From Bimuria novae-zelandiae CBS 107.79 (taxonomy: Eukaryota; Ascomycota; Dothideomycetes; Pleosporales; Didymosphaeriaceae): a stretch of DNA of 64,000 nt. This document shows, in pieces, positions 25,804 through 35,375 of the stretch. The DNA lies in contig ML976716.1 of NCBI GenBank assembly GCA_010015655.1, positions 298,426-362,425 of the forward strand, written 5' to 3'. How positions within the stretch are numbered: the first letter of the stretch is position 1; every line of letters starts with the position of its first letter. A model generated the notes under the pieces. It worked only from the letters and a program-made list of their open reading frames with translations. It was not told the DNA's origin and searched no databases. Both the position numbers and the translations under genes were made by a program.

Positions 25804-25840
25804 CTATCCCTCCCTTCCTAGTCTTCGTCCGCGAAGAACC

Positions 25841-26356
25841 ATGCCTGCTAACTAAACAACTAGCACCCATCGTCGTCGCGAACTTGTCTCCGCCATTAAG
25901 GCGTACAGAAGCATTATAGTATTAAAGTGTTTTAACTACAAGACCTATTCGCGAGTCTATAAGGTGTTAATTTATTCGGGGAAATGTAGTGAGTGCCTAA
26001 AGAGGGGCGCGAAGTACAACGTAGCTATTACCTATAATAAGTTCTCTTGTTTAGTTACTAAGAAGCAAAAATTAGATACGTAAATTCTAGAGGCACGAAA
26101 AAAGTAAGACGTAGTATTTAAAGCAATGCGCGTAGCGCGTGTAAAAGAAGGGCGTTTAGCTAAATAGCTAGCTTTAAACGCGAAGCGTGCTAAAGAGGCG
26201 ATCGCTATTAAGAGCGCTGCTTTAGAGGAACTGGAGGAGGACCCCCCTTAGCCTGCTTGGCCGAATGGCCCGGTCGAGCTGACTCCCCGTGTCTGGTTGG
26301 CTGCGGAAGAACTTCCCCTCGATTTCTGGGACAACTCGGCGCCTTTGTCGTCCTAG
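25841..26356 (+). pseudogene. Antisense Zn-cluster-like ORF of Gypsy-2
   Basis: The best preserved of the three antisense accessory ORFs: 172 codons from ATG 25841 to TAG 26354, opposite to gag-pol. Residues about 30-65 show C-F-N-(C to Y)-K, a V-(C to Y)-K-V pair, then C-S-E-C-L-K-R-G-A-K-(C to Y). With the Tyr codons restored to Cys this is C-x2-C-x6-C-...-C-x2-C-x6-C, a Zn2Cys6-like cluster. A Lys/Arg/Ala-rich helical middle and an acidic, Trp-containing tail ending in D-F-W-D follow. Internal stops are RIP-type (CAA or CAG to TAA or TAG). I recall similar hypothetical proteins in other ascomycete genomes but cannot verify that here. Function unknown. Confidence 0.7.
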
Positions 26357-26399
26357 GTCCGCCTAGGACGTGGGGCCTCAGGATGCCCTTTGTGGAACT

Positions 26400-29300
26400 T
26401 CTCTAAGGCCTCTTTGCAGTTGGTAAGGTTCCTCGCTAGTTCCCACGTGTTGTGGCTTTCCGGCCATCCTTCCCACTTCACCAGGTACTTGTACTGACGC
26501 CCGATCTTTTATAGATCCCTAATCGCTTCGACCTCGTACTCCTCGTCCTCGAGTTCGAGTTGTGTTTCTAGTTCGGCGTCTGGTGGTGCTGGTTCTAATA
26601 ATAACTTGTGGAAGACTGGGTAGATCCGTGTATCTATAGGTAACTATAGTTTAAAATTAACTAGTCCTCTAACCTCTTAAATTTCGAACAGTCCTTTTTA
26701 AAGGTTATCTAGTTTTTTACTTAGCCTTGTTATCTTAAGATTTTTTCGCGAGAGGAGGACTCTATCCCCCTCCTTAAAAGTTAGTCTTATAATCCTTTTC
26801 TTATTTGCCTATTGCGCTGTTTATTTGTTACGCCGCGCGATATTCTCGTGTAGTGTTTTATACAGATCCTACATGAGTTTGGCTTTATTAGCTACGTCCT
26901 TCGCAATGCTCTGGATGTCTAATGGATCCCGGTAAGTCGTTGGCTCACATCCATGGTTGGCGTAATATGGCGAGTATCCTGTAGTCGCCGATCTTGTGCT
27001 ATTGTATGCCAGCTAAGCTATTAGTAACAGCTTAACCTAATCGTCTTAAAGCTTATTTACATACATCCGGAGATATTATTCTAACGTTTAGTTTATTCGC
27101 TTAGTTTAGCTATCTATTTTAGAATAGAAGCTCGTCGTGAGCTTGTGCTTAATCCCTAATTTAGCTATAAACGTGGTCTAGTATAATAATGTGAATATCT
27201 TGGCCCTGTCTGTGATAAACTCGTTAGGTTGTCCGACTTGTAATATTAGTTCTTGCTCTACTACATAGGCTAGTTCCTTTACTAATATAGCTTCTCTAAT
27301 CGGCACAAACCTTAACTCCTTAGTAAGTTGGCAGATTATAACTAAGATTAAGTTATAAGGATCCTTGTTCCCTAGTGCTAGTAATGCTAGTAACCAGACT
27401 TGTTAACAATTAAGCCAATCAAGCCGATCTAACCAAATTTAGTAACATCTTAACCTATGCGAGCTAGTGAATTACCATATTGGGTTAGACCGGCTTGATT
27501 GGCTTGATTGTTGACAAGTCTGCTAGTAACTTCACGATAAAGTCTATAGTCACGCTTAACTATAGTCTTAGGGGCGGCTTTAGTGGCTGTAAGAGGCCAT
27601 AGGGCTTATGTCTTTTAGGCTTATTTTTATAACAGGCTAAATAGTTGCCTAAAACCTTCTATACCGCCTAGCGTAGCCTAGAGATGGTATATTCGTTCGC
27701 GATTCGGCGCGTTATTTTAGTAATTCTTAGGTGTCCCTAATCCTTGTCTTCGTGTAATTTTTTAATTAGCAGCGGAGCTATCTACTTGCTAATCTAGATA
27801 CGGTTTCGATAGTCCCGTGCTATTAATTTCGTAGCTTAGTAGAGATTATACGCTTGGCGATCCTTGTTTATAAGCCTACTATAATCCTGTATCCCATCCA
27901 CGGCTGGCCTGTAATAAGTGAGATCCGTGCGCCGTATTTCCAGTGCTGGTGCGAGCTATATCTTATTATAGCAAAGGGTTCCGTCCTTCGCGTAGGTTAG
28001 GATTACAATATAATTACCTCTATTATCTTCTTCTACGAGGTCTAATCGTCTGCTAAGTGCATCTGCCGCAGCGTTTACGTTTCTTAGCAAATGCATAATG
28101 CGAAAGTTAAATTCCGCTATCTATTTAGACTATTTAGCCTATCGTCAATTAAGCTTCTTAGTCGTTGTGAAGCGAGTTAGATTAAGGTAATTAAAGAACA
28201 CCTCTATCTAATACTTAGCTCCCTTAAGCTATGCTTCCTATTACTTAAAATAGTTAACGATAGCTAGTAATTCCTTATTATAGATTTCGTAGTTAAGCTC
28301 TACTCCTGAGAGCTTTCTTGCGTAGTAGAAGACTGGTCTCCACTTCTGGTTATCGCATTCTTGTAGTAGTACGGCCCCTAACGCATAATCCGATGCGTCT
28401 GTGTAGATACGGTGTTGCCGCTCCAGGTCGTACATTTGTAGTAGGGGTGCCATTAGGAATAGGCGCTTTAGTTATTTAAAAGCTTCCTTCTCTACTTCCT
28501 ATAAAGGTCGCCATTTTCCTGTCTTCGTGAGTTCTATTAGTAGAGCGGTGACCTTTAAGTAGTTCCTAATAAATTTGCGATAGAAGTTAATAAAGCTAAA
28601 AAAGATTAGATATCCTTTACTAATTCTAGCAGTAGCTATCCTTCTATTATCGCGATTTTCTTTAAATCTATTTTAACACCTTCCCGGGATATTACAAATC
28701 CCAGATATTCCGTTTCCGTGACATGGAATTTATATTTCTTAGGGTATAAGAGTAGTTTATGCTCTTGTAGTTTCTGCAGCACCTTACGAACATGTTCCTT
28801 ATGTTCTTTTAAGGTTCCACTAGAGTATATTAATATGTCATCGAGGTATGCCGTGCAGAATACGTCCAAGTATTTATGCAATACTCGATTTATTAGTTCC
28901 TAGAAGGTTGCTAGTGCGTTAGTCAGCCCTATTAGCATAACCGTGTACTCGAAGAGGCCATATCGTGTGCGGAAAGCTGTTTTCCACTCGTAACCTTTCA
29001 CTATTTAAATCCTATAGAATCTATCCCAGACGTCGAATTTCGTAAACTACTTAGCTCCTTGGAGTCGATCCATGAGCTCCGTTATTAAGGGTAATAAATA
29101 GTAGTTTTTAATGGTTATGGCATTTAGCTATCTATAATCCATACAGAGTCGCAACCTGCTATCTTTTTTGCGAACAAAGAGTATGGGGAAGGCCGTAAGG
29201 CTCTAACTAGGTCTTTATTTCCCTAAGCGTAGATTTTTCTATATTAGCTCTTTTAATTCTTTCTCTTGTTTATAGGTAAGGGGCCTTAGGCGTTCTAGCC

Positions 29301-31650
29301 GTAGCTTGGCTCCCTCTACTAGTAGTATCTTATAATCTTACTCCTTATATTTAGGTAGGATAGTCTCGTCGTGTTTCTTAAATAGGTCTGTAAATTCCTT
29401 ATATTCTTCTAGCAGACCTAGGTTATCTAGGACTATCTTAGCCTCTTAGACTTATATGCAGTGCACCCTTCTTAAGTATTACTTTAAGATCCTGTTTATC
29501 TTGCATACTAATATCTCTTATATCTTAGATAGTCGGCTCCCCTTTCTTGCCTAAGGTTTTCGGGGAGTTTCCCTTTTACCAGGGCTCTCCTAAGCCGTCG
29601 CTAGTAGACTTCAGGGAAGGATCGTTTGTTTAATTTAGTCTATCTATAGATTGTGCTGTTCTATCTATTCGTATCCTATAATAGCTTTAATGTCTCCTAT
29701 CTTTGCGATGGTGAAAACATGTTGGCTTTCTGTTACGGTTTATGGCTCTTACTCTACAAGATAGTTGCTCCTACCTTGACATGGTTGCGACTTACCTTCT
29801 TTCTGTCTAGGACTAGCGTTGTTTGTGCCTGCGCACCTATACCTTCTATAGCTTCTAGATAGAATAACCTTAGTTCAATCCTGCAATCTTTTCCACTACG
29901 TACTGTTCGCTCAGCGCTCTGCTCACCGCGACACTTTCTAGGCCTTTAATATTAACTTATACCGGCGCTGTCTTAAGGCGTAGCCAACCATTACTGTATC
30001 CTTATAATTAGGTCCCGTCCGCGAGTCCTATTTACAGCGGTATCCTTTTATTACAATATGGCATATTGTATTTCTTAACCACTTGCGGGGTAATCAGACA
30101 CGCGTCTGCCCCTAGGTTAATTAGTGCTATAACACGATGTCTATACACTATAATATCTTTAATTAAGCGCTTCTTAACTTAGCAAGTGTCTACTTAATAA
30201 GCTATAATAATCGTACTATCACTAGTGTGGCTTATTGCCTAGTAATAATTTAGTTTTTTAAGTCTTCGGACTTATTTTAGACCCCCCATAAGGCCTCTGC
30301 CTCCTAGATCTAACCTTTAAGCCATGCTAGCTTCGAGACTTTCTTAATTTAGTGCCACTTGTATCGCTATTAATATAGGGCATAAGTCTCTCTAATCCTA
30401 TCGGATTCGTATACTCCTTAATTCCTATGTTGTGGGCAATTTAGAGTAAGGCATTCGTTCTGGGCTAATGCATTATGCCCTAGACAGCTATCTAAGGAGG
30501 CTGCCTCTTCCTATAGGCTTAGGTGTGCGAAGCACTATAGGTTGTATTATTTTTACCTAATTAATAAGTAGTCCGCGTCTCTTCCTAGCTACGTATTCCT
30601 TATTATCGTGCTAGTGTCGCGGGGGTCTAAGCCCTAAAGAAACTAGCCTGTTTCGAACTTCTACTACTTGTATAGCTTATAGGTAATATTAAAACATTAG
30701 TGCTAGCCATTCCATTTGTGATACTTGGCCTAATAAGCTAGAAAGTATTCGTGGTAGTTATTAGGCACGCTGCACTGGCTCTGCTTTAGCCTATAGTGTT
30801 CTGAACCTCCTGGGAAATAGGAGGCCTTAACTCTAGCCCTAGAGTGTTGTCGGCATCCTTTGCGCGTGCATTGCCACCACTTGGCGTATTCATGTTGTTC
30901 CTGTATCGTGATCTAGCGTAGGTATTGCTTTAGGCGCCCCTATAACTTCTCCGCTAGCCAGTAGGCGTCCCATGCGTGTGCCCCCTGGATGATCACTTTT
31001 GCCTCACACTAAGATAATTAATGTAGCGTACTGCTGCACATCCAGCAGGTGTCGTCGGCCAGTCTTTAGAAGATCTGGTACTCAGGAAGGGTCTTTTATT
31101 CCTCTTCCTCTTCTATTGACTCCGGGATCTCCTGCGTGAGATCCACTTCGTTAGCTTCTACCAACGTAAGGGTGGTCATGGCCACTCGTAGGAGATTAGT
31201 CGTATTAACCTTAGTCTCTTGACTATTGCAGTCTTTGGCGAAGTAGCCTTATTTACCACATTAGAGGCAGGCTTTATCCTTAAACCTCCGTTCTCGCTCT
31301 TCCTATAAGATGCCGTTCTTGCCCTAATAACTTTTCTTTAGTCTGTATAGCTATTTTCCCTTGCTATTTTTCTTTTTGTACTATCGGGCTTTATTAGTTA
31401 TAATAACGTCTCTATCCTGGTCTCTTTCTGCGGGCCTAGATTAATTCTCTTTTCTAGTAAGTAGCCTAGTACTATGCTGTTTTTCCAGCTTGCGTTTGTA
31501 TAGGCAATTATCTACTTTAATTACATTATTATATCTTCTTGCTCATCTAGTTAATAATTTCCTGTAACTAGGCTATCTGAGCCGCTTGTTTAATAACCAT
31601 CTCTCTTAGGGTCTTTTCCTTAGGTGCCGGAGCTACAGTGGTCAAACTAG
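26400..31650 (-). pseudogene. Gypsy-2 gag-pol with chromodomain, partly open
   Basis: Minus strand, N to C: the gag knuckle C-x2-C-x4-(H to Y)-x4-C at 31228..31269; reverse transcriptase with intact [12 protein letters not shown] (YLDD at 28837..28848) inside an 81-codon open stretch at 28636..28881; RNase H with [12 protein letters not shown] and [12 protein letters not shown] in a 70-codon open stretch at 28241..28453; an integrase tail with T-L-E-x-Y-L-R near 27070; and a chromodomain Y-E-V-E-A-I-R-D-L...L-V-K-W-E-G-W-P at about 26455..26560. Other parts carry RIP stops. A MITE splits the integrase region at 27395. Confidence 0.9.
27395..27522. mobile_element. 128-bp hAT-type MITE in Gypsy-2
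   Basis: A small non-coding element with near-perfect terminal inverted repeats of about 40 bp beginning CAGACTTGT and ending ACAAGTCTG. The few arm mismatches are C/T-type. It is flanked by an exact 8-bp duplication, CTAGTAAC (27387..27394 and 27523..27530). CAG...CTG ends with an 8-bp duplication are typical of the hAT superfamily. No autonomous partner is seen in the window; a short stretch near 42450 resembles the inner part of the repeat. Confidence 0.85.
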
Positions 31651-31681
31651 GTCCTGCCATTGTACCGTAGGGTAGTTAAAG

Positions 31682-32107
31682 TGTTATAAGGCTCTCACAC
31701 CTTATTCTAATCTAAGTTAGGGCGGTAAGGTATCGTGGTACTTCATAGATTATTTAGTAGTATAAGTTAATGCGACACTTAGCGCGAGGTTAAATAATTT
31801 AATCTTATAATAAAGTAAGATAACTATTAGTCTGTATAGGAGAACGTACTCGCACAGAAGATATATAAGTTAACTACAAGGAGCATAACAAAGGAAACTA
31901 TCCTGTATATATATCCGCGTGCTTAGTTACTTAGTACTACTAATTAACTAAGTAGTCACGTGCCTTGCTTCGTTGCTCAGTACCACTAATTAACTAAGTA
32001 GTCACGTGACCTTAAGGTTAGCTCCTTGGCGCACTTGTTAACCCGTTCCTCGGTTACCTGTCCTCATAAGCGCCCATTCCCCCATCATCCTGTTCTGGTT
32101 CGTAACA
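31682..32107 (-). repeat. 5' LTR of Gypsy-2 (intact copy)
   Basis: 426 bp, TGTTATAAGG...TTCGTAACA. It includes a 46-bp tandem duplication (about 31919..31964 and 31965..32010), each unit carrying ACTAATTAACTAAGTAGTCA and ending in CACGTG. It is followed by the CTTCT target duplication. Confidence 0.95.
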
Positions 32108-32112
32108 CTTCT

Positions 32113-32573
32113 TATTCTTTATAGTAGAGTCTAAAGGGTATGTTGGAGGCTAACAAGCACTTTAATTTTACTTAGAAATTATTATATTTTATTTTTATTA
32201 ACTCCTAATATTTAGAATTTAGTTATAAATAGGGAGAATATTATTTTATCTCCCTAACTATTACTTCTTTATAAGCTAATAGCTTACTACGTATAATTAT
32301 TCGCGCTAAGACGCAGACCTTTATAAAAGGTCTTATTCTTATTTTTATAACTTTTTTATTTGGCAAAGCTAGTCTTGCTAGTATTAAGTATTTATTAAAA
32401 CTTCTTCTTAATTACTTACTAGGGAGGGTTCTATTTCTTTATAAATCTAGGCATTGCCTTTACAGTATTTATTTATATAAGTCCTTTAACTTTATGTGCT
32501 ACTTTATAGCTTTAGTTTATAATTATATTTAAAATCTACTTATCCCGTAATAGATAAAAGTAATTAAATTTAA
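32113..32573 (-). pseudogene. Gypsy-3 5' internal region (gag side), decayed
   Basis: Continuation of the Gypsy-3 internal sequence on the far side of Gypsy-2, next to its 5' LTR. It is TA-rich with no readable domain. It is assigned by position between the Gypsy-2 duplication and the Gypsy-3 LTR. Confidence 0.55.
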
Positions 32574-32733
32574 TATAAGGAACTAGGTACTTAGGGTGCT
32601 AAAAGTGCTGAAGAATACTTATAAATTTAATAAAAAGGTTAAAGTTAAGCTTTAGGTATTAAACTTATATATCTAGAATTTGCATAACCGAGGGTTAAGG
32701 ATCTAAGACAATAACTAGGCGTAGTCTATTATA
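32574..32733 (-). repeat. 5' LTR of Gypsy-3
   Basis: 160 bp collinear with 7982..8142; the terminal TG and CA are both changed to TA, as expected of RIP. Confidence 0.8.
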
Positions 32734-33698
32734 ATAACGTAGTACTACTTAGCTTTACGCGCTTATTTAGGCAATTATTACTTTTATACTTTTACTTTAT
32801 AGTGGCGATAATAGTAAAAGTAATTAAAAAGGGTAATATAGTACATATTACTGGCACAAAAAAATAGGATAACGTACTAGAAGGATTACTAAGTTAGCTA
32901 TAATACTAGAAAGTTATTACAAGATTATCTATATAAGTAACTTATATAGTAAAGTTATTTAGCAACTTTGGCCAAGTCGTCCGCATTACGATACCCATTC
33001 TAGATATCTAATTAGTTTTTTAAAACGCGACGTGCGATTATTATTCCATTCTAATATATTTCACTAATTACGTCGCGCTGCATAGCACTAGCCACTTACA
33101 CAGAGTGTTAGCCATACCTAAACCCCTGAACATTAAAACTAAATATTACCTTTACAGATTATTACGACGGTGGGATTCGAATCCAGGTACTTTAGCGTAC
33201 TAAGAGTAAAGCTTTTTAGGCATTTAACCACTATGCCACCCAGTTATAAATAGTTATATAAAGTTAGTAATTACTATTTATATACTTTAGTATAACCTAC
33301 TTCGTAAGCGAGCGCATTACTCTGCCAAGACTTTAGCCTCTAGATTAGCTTTCTTTATAACATAGCTAATACCTTATAGATTCTAATACTTTTTTATACT
33401 ATAGAAAGTTATAATCTAAGACTATAAAAGTGACAAAACGAAAAAGAAAGTAAAAAGATAGACGTAGTATTACGTAATCTATAAAACGATAAATAAAAAA
33501 GTATTTATATTAGTATTAAATCCTAGTAACACCTCTTAAAAAGTTATAATAAACTATAATACCTTTAGGTAGCTTTATATAAGCTAAATATATACTTTAG
33601 AAAAGTCTTATAGCATGCAGTCTAATATTATAGCTAATATACTAGTGCTAGGTCTACTAGTAAATATTAAGATTAAAAGTAATTATTTTGCTAGTTAT
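32734..33698. other. TA-rich stretch with tRNA-derived repeat
   Basis: No gene. The segment at about 33260..33550, read on the minus strand, resembles 42010..42250 read on the plus strand: both have GGTGTTACTAG, a GATTACGTAATA stretch and an A-box-like segment followed by GCTCGCTTA or ACTCGCTTG. This suggests two copies of a short dispersed, perhaps SINE-like, repeat. The tRNA-like sequence at 33163..33243 lies beside it. Confidence 0.45.
33163..33243 (-). tRNA. Degenerate tRNA-like sequence
   Basis: On the minus strand there is an A-box (TGGCATAGTGG) with a 4-bp D-stem (GGCA/TGCC), then about 45 bases later a B-box (GATTCGAATCC, usually GGTTCGAATCC). The T-stem and acceptor stem do not pair well and the B-box G to A change is RIP-type. 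It is probably a tRNA pseudogene or a SINE head rather than a working tRNA. The anticodon cannot be assigned with confidence. Confidence 0.4.
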
Positions 33699-33925
33699 TG
33701 TGACGATCGTGGGACTGGCTGTGATCTGGGCATCGTCACAAGGGCGATGGATGGCAGCTGCTACACTGAGAAGGCAGTCGCAGCATTGAGATGGCAGTTA
33801 CTAGATAGCGGCAGACTATATGCCGCCTACTCGGCCCTCTCGATCCCTTTCTCTTCTTTAGCTTTGAGTCTTTGTACATAGCGCTAATCCATCAGCCGCA
33901 AGGCTATATCTTGCTGGCCATTACA
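33699..33925. mobile_element. Solo LTR with GTTAT target duplication
   Basis: 227 bp of moderate GC in a TA-rich setting. Ends TGTGACGATC...CCATTACA, exact duplication GTTAT at 33694..33698 and 33926..33930. Near its start TGTGACGAT pairs with ATCGTCACA about 25 bases downstream, a potential hairpin. The open frame crossing it is not a gene. The parent element is not in the window. Confidence 0.8.
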
Positions 33926-34133
33926 GTTATAAAGCTTTAATAAAACTTTATAAAACTATTTATAGCTTATTAACGTAGATAGAAAGTGTATAAAAGAAAG
34001 AAACTTAGAATAGTATTTATACTATATCTATTTATAGTTTATTAAAAAAGGAGAGTTATAATATTTAACTTTTAAAATACTATATTATTTCTAGGTTTAA
34101 ATCTTTAACGCACGCTGTAAGGCTTTACTATAT

Positions 34134-34607
34134 TGTTACGACCCTAGGGACACACGAAGAACGAATCCCCTTGATAGGCGCAGTATACGGGGATGAATGT
34201 AAGTTGCACAACGCACGGGTCGCGGGGGCAAGCGCAAGACGAGCGAGCCACGTGACTACGCTCTGCCTTGGCGAACAGAGCGCCGACATGCCGACGCTCT
34301 GTAAAGACCCACAGAGCAACTGCGCTCTGTGGGGAACAACAGAGCACGACTAGAGACAGGGGAGGATACAGACTAGTATATAGTGTGACGAGTCTCTTAT
34401 GTTATTTCCTTCCTCGTAGTCAACTTACATATTTTCTGCACGAGTACGTTCTCTATACAGACTAATAGTTATCTTATTTATTATAAGATTAGATTGTACA
34501 GCCACGCGCTAAGTTGTCGCATTAACTTGTACTACTAAATAATCCGTGGGACGCCTTATTACCTTACCGCCCTAACCTGGATCGGACCAAGGGAGTGCAC
34601 CTCATAA
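34134..34607 (+). repeat. LTR related to the Gypsy-2 LTR, variant X1
   Basis: About 474 bp, TGTTACGACC...CCTCATAA, in inverse orientation to the Gypsy-2 LTRs. Its right half (from about 34420) aligns with the Gypsy-2 LTR. Its left half is unrelated and carries about six GCTCTG/CAGAGC motifs at 34258..34350, plus CCACGTGAC at 34248. It directly abuts LTR X2, with no internal element sequence between them. Its open frames are on both strands and look incidental. Confidence 0.65.
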
Positions 34608-34828
34608 TGTTACGATCCAGAAGTCGACAGTGGGACGGAGAGCCTTATGACGGCATCCGGGCCCCACCTCAGGCTTACGTAACGTCCCAGGCTGTCCCAG
34701 ACGCCAAGACCATGGGACACCGTGGGACCACGTGACCCTCTAATCACGTAACGTCCCAGGAAATTCCATGGGATCCCACGGCGCCAGGATATGGGATATC
34801 GTGGGATTCTATAGGACAAGGAGGGTAT
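34608..34828 (+). repeat. LTR variant X2, left part (split by Gypsy-4)
   Basis: Begins TGTTACGATCC. It continues at 41720..41950 after the Gypsy-4 insertion, giving about 452 bp in total. This half is rich in GTCCCA/TGGGAC motifs and has CCACGTGACC at 34728 and two copies of ACGTAACGTCCCAGG. Confidence 0.75.
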
Positions 34829-35214
34829 TGTATCGGCGCAGGTCACTTAAAGGATCGATGTTGGCGTATCTCCTAGTAGAGGCATGTGGGAGTGCGTGTA
34901 TAAGAATGTAGCCTTGAATAAATTAAGTGCCTATAGGCCTGGTACGAAAGGATACGGAAAAGGTACTAAACTATAAAGGCCCTAAGCTCCTCTAAATACA
35001 CCTCTTCCCAGATAGCTAGCTAGCACATATCTGCCATAGGTTGACCGTCGGTCTGATGGATCCGAAATAGGTCCAAATCGGATCCGTAGTTCCCCATCGG
35101 TCTGATAGATCCGAAATTGGTCCGATACGGATAAGTGTCGGTTTTCGGATAATCTCGAATCCTGTCTTAACTAGCTAAGGGTTCTCGTGTCGACGAGCGA
35201 TTATTCCTGTTACA
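34829..35214 (-). repeat. 3' LTR of Gypsy-4
   Basis: 386 bp, TGTATCGG...CCTGTTACA. It contains two similar blocks reading TCGGTCTGATGGATCCGAAA and TCGGTCTGATAGATCCGAAA about 60 bp apart. It is less mutated than the right copy. Confidence 0.95.
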
Positions 35215-35375
35215 CTACCCCCTCCTTTATAACTTGCAGATAGTCCCTTATCTACGCCGTGTGTGAATTGTTTCGCGCGTTTTTGCTGTTTCTAGCAACC
35301 AGCGTAGTTAGTAACGTTATAGTAGTAATTATAACTCTACTAATTAGTTAATTTCTATTTATCTTATTTTGCTAG

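Larger units (their letters stand above)
19641..32107 (-). mobile_element. Gypsy-2, complete chromovirus with a Copia composite in its left LTR
   Basis: Target duplication CTTCT at 19636..19640 and 32108..32112. The right LTR (31682..32107) is 426 bp. The left LTR has exactly 426 bp once the insertion at 19787..25518 and one ACTAT are removed (19641..19786 plus 25524..25803). The polypurine tract in minus sense (CCCTCCCTTCC on the plus strand) follows the left LTR at about 25808. The minus strand carries gag, reverse transcriptase, RNase H, integrase and chromodomain; the plus strand carries an antisense Cys-rich ORF. A hAT-like MITE lies in its integrase region. Parts of its reverse transcriptase and RNase H are still open. 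Confidence 0.95.
7982..32733 (-). mobile_element. Gypsy-3, old chromovirus hosting several nested insertions
   Basis: The outermost element of the nest. Its 3' LTR is at 7982..8142 and its 5' LTR at 32574..32733. Next to the left LTR lies a polypurine tract in minus orientation (TCTCCCTTCCCTTT on the plus strand, 8145..8158). After removing the solo LTR at 8195..8547, Gypsy-1 (8771..15748) and Gypsy-2 (19641..32107), about 4.9 kb of Gypsy-3 remains, a normal internal size. Its reverse transcriptase lies in 15754..19640. It is the most TA-rich and so probably the oldest element here. I could not find a convincing target duplication. Confidence 0.8.

Noticed and set aside
33163..33243. Functional tRNA gene
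   Set aside because: D-arm and boxes are recognisable but the T-stem and acceptor stem do not pair, so it is kept only as a degenerate tRNA-like feature.
33615..33881. 88-codon ORF
   Set aside because: It crosses the edge of a solo LTR, so it is formed by the insertion.
34128..34465. Several overlapping ORFs on both strands
   Set aside because: They sit in LTR X1 and owe their openness to higher GC content.
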